Shown piece by piece: positions 59,041 to 64,000 of a stretch of DNA of 64,000 nt; position 1 is the stretch's first letter, and each line of letters starts with the position of its first letter. Source of the stretch: Tipula vernalis (Eukaryota > Arthropoda > Insecta > Diptera > Tipulidae). A program made the position numbers and the translations under genes. The stretch is from positions 69,056,789 through 69,120,788 of the forward strand of contig OY282558.1 of the NCBI GenBank assembly GCA_958295665.1, given 5' to 3'. The notes beneath the pieces were generated by a model. It made no database searches. It was not told the DNA's origin and saw only the letters and a program-made list of their open reading frames with translations.

Positions 59041-59547
59041 TTAAGATAAATACCCATATAGTGTAGCAGATACTTTCGGGATAATAAATGCTTCTACCTT
59101 TAATGTTATTACGTTGTCCAATGACGAAATGTTTAATTCGGTAGTACCCCTGGTTGCTCCCATTCCGACTTCACCAAGTCCCTTCACCAACACTCTTCCA
59201 TTACGACGATCAAGATTCAACCTTTGCATATAGGATTCTGATATGAATGTTGCTTGTGAGGCGGAATCCAGCAGCGCTCTGAAAGTTTGGAATTGGCCAT
59301 TACTATCTCTTACCTTTATCATGGCGGTAGGTAAAATAGTATTACACGAATTTGCATGTGTTGTCGTATACGATTGAAACTCTGTATCTTCATTATCTTC
59401 CTCTGTTTCCTTCACTGTCGACAATGCAACTTGATTTGCTTGCTGATCACCCTTAGATAAGCTTCTTTCGTCTGAGGAATCGTATAGGGATGTGTGATGT
59501 TTTCTTTGGCATTGCTGACATCTCACTCTCGATCTGCAGCCATGCAC
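59041..59547 (-). pseudogene. pol: BEL copy 3 Cys-rich knuckle and protease
   Basis: The frame starts inside a second Cys-rich segment (GCRSRVRCQQCQRKHHTSL) and contains the protease motif RALLDSASQATFIS near 59280-59240. It ends at a TAA (59041) that separates it from RT in the same frame. Upstream a TGA near 59574 cuts it from the first knuckle (CPICKQDGHRIYDC, about 59690-59650). Confidence 0.75.
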
Positions 59548-59681
59548 CCTGTGATTTCCGTTTAAGCAATTAAATCATCTGTTGTGGCTCTGAACAGCTT
59601 CCGATCTTTTATCCGACGACATACGGTTGTATGTATCACAATCATAGATTCTGTGTCCATCTTGCTTACATATTGGACAAT

Positions 59682-60641
59682 TCATCCCTGTCGATGTGGT
59701 GACTGCATATGTTCGTGGCGCATATCGATTCGTTTCACAAGGAATTTGAGTAATTCATCGAAGGTAGGAAAATCTTTGTTTGCAGTTTCTTGAGCCCAAA
59801 GGGATTTGGTTTCATCATCTAGCTTATTTAATGCGACATAAATTAGCCAGGGATCCCTCTTCTCGGCATCTGGACCTAGTGCTTTAAGCCCTCTGATTGA
59901 TTCATCGAAAGAATCGGTCAACTTCCGAATGTTAGCAGCATTTGGTTGTAGTACATTCGGCTGTTCCATATAGATTTTTATGAAAGCATTAACTGTGTGG
60001 CGCTTTCTATCGTATCGATGAACCAACTTCTGAAATCTCTCGTTGTAGTTTGTATTAGTCACAGCTAAGTGACAGACGAGTGCTGCCGCTTCTCCCTTTA
60101 AATGGCCTCTGAGATATTGAAATTTTTGGGCTGCAGTCAAATTATCTCTGTCATGTATAGTTGAACTATTATTAGTACCCGTTAAATCTTTTTTATCTCC
60201 GATTGGTTTAATTAATTCAGGTTTCACTATTTTACACACCTTAATTAAAGTTACCGGGCTTCCAGAATCGATCGATGCCGTCATTTGAATTGGATGTTCA
60301 TCCGCAAATACGGAACAGTTTTGTGCTAACCTAATTTCTTCACCATCATTCATGTTATTCACTTGTTTTTTCCTTTCGTTTTGCCATTCCCCTATTTCCC
60401 CGCATCGAAAACTCCGCGTCGGCATCGAAATTGTTCGCGCGTTTCGGTTTTTCACACTTTTTCGAAAGATGTCCTCGCTCACCACAATTATAACATCGTA
60501 TTCCCCAACTAGTTGACTGCTTAACACTACCACCTTCACGTTGTTCTGATTTGAAACCATTACCGGCTTGTTTTTCACTGTTTGATTTATCATCGAACTG
60601 TTCAAATTTACCTCTGACTGTTGTATTCGACGGTTTTTCAA
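59682..60641 (-). CDS. chimeric open frame: gypsy protease joined to BEL gag
   Basis: One uninterrupted 319-codon frame spans the insertion junction. Its first 130 residues include translations from the wrong frame of the gypsy knuckle region. The gypsy part proper is FRCGEIGEW and then the aspartic protease motif ASIDSGSPVTLI (about 60285-60250). From about 60170 it becomes DUF1759-type BEL gag (LTAAQKFQYLRGHLKGEAA ... KLDDETKSLWAQE ... FLVKRID). This is an accident of insertion with no known product; whether it is expressed is unknown. Confidence 0.6.
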   Translation of the reverse strand: MKNRRIQQSEVNLNSSMINQTVKNKPVMVSNQNNVKVVVLSSQLVGEYDVIIVVSEDIFRKSVKNRNARTISMPTRSFRCGEIGEWQNERKKQVNNMNDGEEIRLAQNCSVFADEHPIQMTASIDSGSPVTLIKVCKIVKPELIKPIGDKKDLTGTNNSSTIHDRDNLTAAQKFQYLRGHLKGEAAALVCHLAVTNTNYNERFQKLVHRYDRKRHTVNAFIKIYMEQPNVLQPNAANIRKLTDSFDESIRGLKALGPDAEKRDPWLIYVALNKLDDETKSLWAQETANKDFPTFDELLKFLVKRIDMRHEHMQSPHRQG

Positions 60642-60775
60642 TTTTTATGAATGCTAACAATAACTGTTTTGTCTTTTGGTAGCACTGTAATCGTGCTTGA
60701 TTTTGTAATCCAATATTTTGGATACCATCGATAAAACCATCAACCTAAGACATCCGACCAACAGATAAGTCCGAA
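60165..60775 (-). pseudogene. gag-pol: mag-like Ty3/gypsy gag end and protease start
   Basis: On the minus strand, VDGFIDGIQNIGLQNQARLQCY leads to CYNCGERGHLSKKC (60500-60450), a CCHC zinc knuckle. A second knuckle-like FRCGEIGEW and the DSG protease motif follow in another frame. The fusion of knuckles and protease is typical of mag-clade elements, and the pieces fit upstream of the RT at 52760. Gag before about 60775 is not readable. Confidence 0.7.
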
Positions 60776-63080
60776 TTTCTGCAAGACCAGTTATTTAAAA
60801 ATAATCAAATCATACCGTTTAATATTCTGCAAGCCAGCGAAGTCTAAACTTGCTGAATACGCAGACGCAGACTAGATACATAAGATCAAAAAAAAACAAT
60901 AGGATAAGTGTAACGAGGTGTTACTATTTGCTGGAATTCGAAGAAACAACCAATCATATCGCTCTCATCTTGTGAGGCGTAATATCAGTCATTGAATGCT
61001 ATAACACAAGAAGCATTATGGTGGAATGGTTGAATGAATCAACATGGTATCAAGCATATAATGAACATCATGTGTTATAACCAAAGTGCCGTACAGTTTG
61101 CTAAAATGAAGTTTGCCACAAATTTATACAGCAAATAGTAGCAAATGGAGATATTAATGTCAACGACCTTAGCACTTGTTGCAGACATACTCATTATACC
61201 TCTCTACAACATTAAATTAGCCAAATTTCGTGGGGCCAATTTCCTCTATTTGATTTTCATGGTGCAAATCAAGTGAAATGCAAATCTTTAAACAAAACAA
61301 TGTATACTGATCGTACCATAAAGTGAGGTTGCCTTCATCACATTGTAACAAGAAATGATCCAAACAAAATTAACTATAAACTTAATTTTACAATACATTT
61401 CCATATTATTGAAATAAATTTTAATTTAAATAAAATTTTAATAAATTATTTAATTTTAAGACCAGCAGCAAGAAAAGCATGCGCAGCATCTTGATTTTGA
61501 TTTTATTTTTTTTTGTCTTTGCGCGCGCTTGCGTGGGTTTAATATTTATGTAAATCGTCGCATAATATATTCGACACAGACACTTAAATTGTTCCAAATC
61601 CCTTATACAATTGACATTAAATAATTGGTAAAATTTTTTGTTAATTTTTAATTAACCATTGAATGGATGGTCACAGAAATAAAAACTCGTGTACCTATAT
61701 GGATTATTAATTTACCTCAAGCAGTAAGCTTATTATTGTTATTGCGCTTTTAAACACATAAAAATAATCTTCATGACATTGCTAATTGAAAATGTTAATG
61801 AAATTTGTGGGTTTTGTTTTTGTTGTTTATTATAAATGAAAGTTCATGTAATTACAGGTAATTTGATTGGAATATATGAGGTTGAATATTTATGGTTGCG
61901 ACTTTGCGTTTTTTTTTTTTTTTTTTGGAATAGATTATTTTGAAATGTCACAGCGGGTTGAGGTACACAAGGATATCTTAAATTGCCTTACTTATTTTAA
62001 ATTACAATCAAATAAATAAAACGCCACCAACTAATCGTATTTGATAGTTTCCGGTTAAGTATATTTCTGATTTGAATATGCGGCAGCAGAAAACCGTATG
62101 GTCATTGAGATATTCATGTGTCACACCCGAAAAAAAATATTTATTGTTTAGTTTATATAACCTACTTACCACACGGGGGCTTTGTTTGTATTTACTATAT
62201 ATTTATCTCGCGATTTGATGAAACTATTCGTCAATCCAATTATAGCGTTGCATATTTTTCTCGCCTTCATATTTATTTACGGATGACTAAGTATAATTCA
62301 ATGTAATTGTGCCAAACATATAAGTCTAGCTCCATTGACATTTTTTGTTGTGGCCTTAGGTTTAAAAGTTATTCCGATTGTGAAATATTGTGTTGGTAAA
62401 GAATATAGTTCACCAAAATGGTTTATCGGATGCGGTTAATTCTTTATATTACACATAGGGAGTAGACTGACAGTTTTATGGTAGCTTTCTTCATACTTAG
62501 ACAAAATAAAATTGTCTTTCACAATTTAAGAGCCGCAATATTTTGGCATTGATAATTTCCTGATGGGGAAAAAATGGCATTTGAAACTATCACGATGTTA
62601 TGACATTTTCTAAAAATCGGATGCAATCAGATAACAACAATCATGATGATTTTATTTAACATTTGATTCAAGAGTTGGCGGAGTTGGAAGCGCATGAAAT
62701 ATTAAAAATGTTTGGTTTGAATGCTTCTTGAAAGCCTTAAAATAATCAAAATATATTTTGTAACTATTTGTTTTGGAAAATAAAGACCATAAGTATGAAG
62801 ATCGTTAGAGAAATCATCAGAGAACACAGTTCGAAGTCACAATATGTATAATAAGGCTCACTTTGAAAACTAAAACTAAATATTATCAGTTATGAAGTTA
62901 TGTGCATCCAATCGCTTTGTGGTTGGAAATAAATGTTACAAAGTGTCCATGGTGCGAACATGCGAGGCGACTGGTACATTAATTAAGTGTACTACCTAAA
63001 TGTACTATACTTCGTAAAAGTTAATATTGTCGAAGGCCAAACACCATATGCCTATCTTGAAATGGTCTACACGCTAAATG
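60776..63080. other. AT-rich DNA, no gene seen
   Basis: Poly(A/T) runs and short frames only. The missing 5' end of the mag-like element should have been here, but I find no gag N-terminus or LTR. Confidence 0.55.
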
Positions 63081-63160
63081 TCGACAATTGTGTAGACAAT
63101 AATTTTCGACGTAGACAATGTAGACAATGTAGAGAAATAGTAGACAATTGGTAGACAATG
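63081..63160 (+). repeat. short tandem repeat of GTAGACAAT
   Basis: About seven imperfect units of TAGACAAT/GTAGACAATG are clustered here, flanked by the GTCTGTCTG-type repeat. Confidence 0.7.
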
Positions 63161-63179
63161 AAAATATTAATTACTTCGG

Positions 63180-63420
63180 TCCACTTTTCTCGACATTTTT
63201 AAAGTACCTGAGTCTAAAAAAGCAAAAAAAAAAAAAATGTCCGTCCATCTGTCTGGATGTCTGGACTAAAATGATTTTTGGATGAAGTTCTGGAATATGG
63301 CCAAGTATGATGGAACTTGCCTATTTCTCAACCAATTAGTATGAAATTTGGCTTGTTTGAATTGACCCCTAACTTAACCTCTAACTCAACCCGAAACTCA
63401 ATACCCAAAAAATGCACAAC
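63180..63420 (+). repeat. second copy of the CCTGAGTC / GTCTGTCTG repeat
   Basis: CCTGAGTCTAAAAAAG, then GTCCGTCCATCTGTCTGGATG, then CAACCAATTAGTATGAAATTTG appear in the same order as at 52900-53160. It is diverged and without ends that I can define. Confidence 0.45.
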
Positions 63421-63437
63421 TCATTATTCAAAGATGT

Positions 63438-63497
63438 TGATGGTGGATGGTGGATGGTGGGTGGTGGATTTATTATTATTATTATTATTATTATTGG
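63438..63497 (+). repeat. GGTGGAT and ATT microsatellites
   Basis: Four to five GGTGGAT-type units are followed directly by nine ATT units. The open frames across them are translations of the repeat. Confidence 0.85.
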
Positions 63498-64000
63498 AGG
63501 GCCATGCGGGCGATCAGCCACATCGCACAGCAAAGTAAAAGATCTATTGTTCTGCACCATGCTTAATTATCCGTCCAGTCAATGGTCAGGTTCTTAGTGC
63601 ACCTAACAATACTGCCTCCCGGTACGTGATACATACTATAGATGTTTACTACAGCATGTAGTTCCGCTAGAAAGTCGGTAGTATTGGAGCCCAAGGACTT
63701 CGAGAGGGTTGTCCCACTCCCGTATATTCCTACTCCTGCACCCGTGTGAGGTATTTCACAAAAAGTCTAGCTACAAAAATTACCGAAAAGTGTAAGTATA
63801 CTGAAAAAGTGTAGGCCTACATAAAAAGTGTAAATAAGAAGTAGAACCAGGTATGGGGCGATATTACCATAAAGTGGGCAGGTCAAGCTATCCGAAAAAA
63901 AGTATCTTATTAAAATAAAATGGGTTGGGTATGTTCGACGCTATTTTGAAAATTGTGAAAATCAAATAAACTGTCGAAACACGATGCTACAGTATCACAA
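63498..64000. other. unassigned DNA at the right edge
   Basis: This is moderately GC-richer near 63500-63750, with no gene recognised. A few AAAAAGTGTA words recur at 63780-63840. Confidence 0.5.

Larger units (their letters stand above)
55600..60170 (-). mobile_element. BEL/Pao element, copy 3, inserted in a mag-like element
   Basis: In minus-strand order it shows a DUF1759-type gag, Cys knuckles, a BEL protease, RT, RNase H, integrase and the DUF5641 tail. There is no env and no visible 5' LTR. Mag-like gag-protease lies immediately upstream at 60175 and mag-like RT downstream of it, so it interrupts that element. Stops are scattered but domains are in order. Confidence 0.8.

Overview
This window looks like transposon-rich heterochromatin from an insect, most likely a fly, although the order is only inferred. 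The DNA is very AT-rich. The few introns I can define are short (about 57 bp) with GT...AG ends. The recognisable genes all belong to insect-type mobile elements: BEL/Pao, Ty3/gypsy (including an errantivirus with env), LOA/R1-like LINEs with a DUF4780 ORF1, pogo, Tc1 and a Harbinger-like MITE. I see no convincing intact host gene, no rRNA or tRNA and no CRISPR. One run of exon-like pieces for an unrecognised membrane protein (5760-6765, minus) may be a decayed host gene.

Layout. 1-5053: 3' part of a BEL/Pao element whose integrase is fused in frame to a fusion-glycoprotein-like env, with its 3' LTR. 5054-6955: unassigned DNA plus the exon-like pieces. About 6955-15590 (resuming 17553-17735): a large diverged repeat array in which TTTTCACTCA words alternate in both orientations. 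15595-17548: a non-autonomous LTR element with identical LTRs and a CTAT target duplication, sitting in that array. 20160-22683: a 5'-truncated LOA-like LINE that contains a piece of an unrelated jockey-like reverse transcriptase. 23001-23230: a minisatellite. 24505-26480: a decayed BEL/Pao copy. 26515-27247: a foldback-type element. 27559-30499: a well preserved pogo-like transposon with a three-exon transposase. 30502-36100: AT-rich DNA without genes. 36274-36443: a MITE inside a wider inverted repeat. 37550-38960: a Tc1-like element. 39052-43740: a second LOA-like LINE with ORF1 and ORF2.

44300-60775 reads as one nested stack on the minus strand. A mag-like Ty3/gypsy element (gag and protease at 60775-60165, RT start at 52760-52505, the rest of pol at 46055-44582) is interrupted by a BEL/Pao element (60170 to about 55600) and by an errantivirus-like element (52505-46056). 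Both inserts have lost their 5' ends at the junction. One junction leaves an open frame running from the gypsy protease into the BEL gag. 60776-64000 is mostly AT-rich DNA with short tandem repeats.

Nearly all coding regions carry a few frameshifts or stops, so this is a graveyard of elements of different ages. The youngest-looking insertions are the non-autonomous LTR element and the pogo-like transposon.
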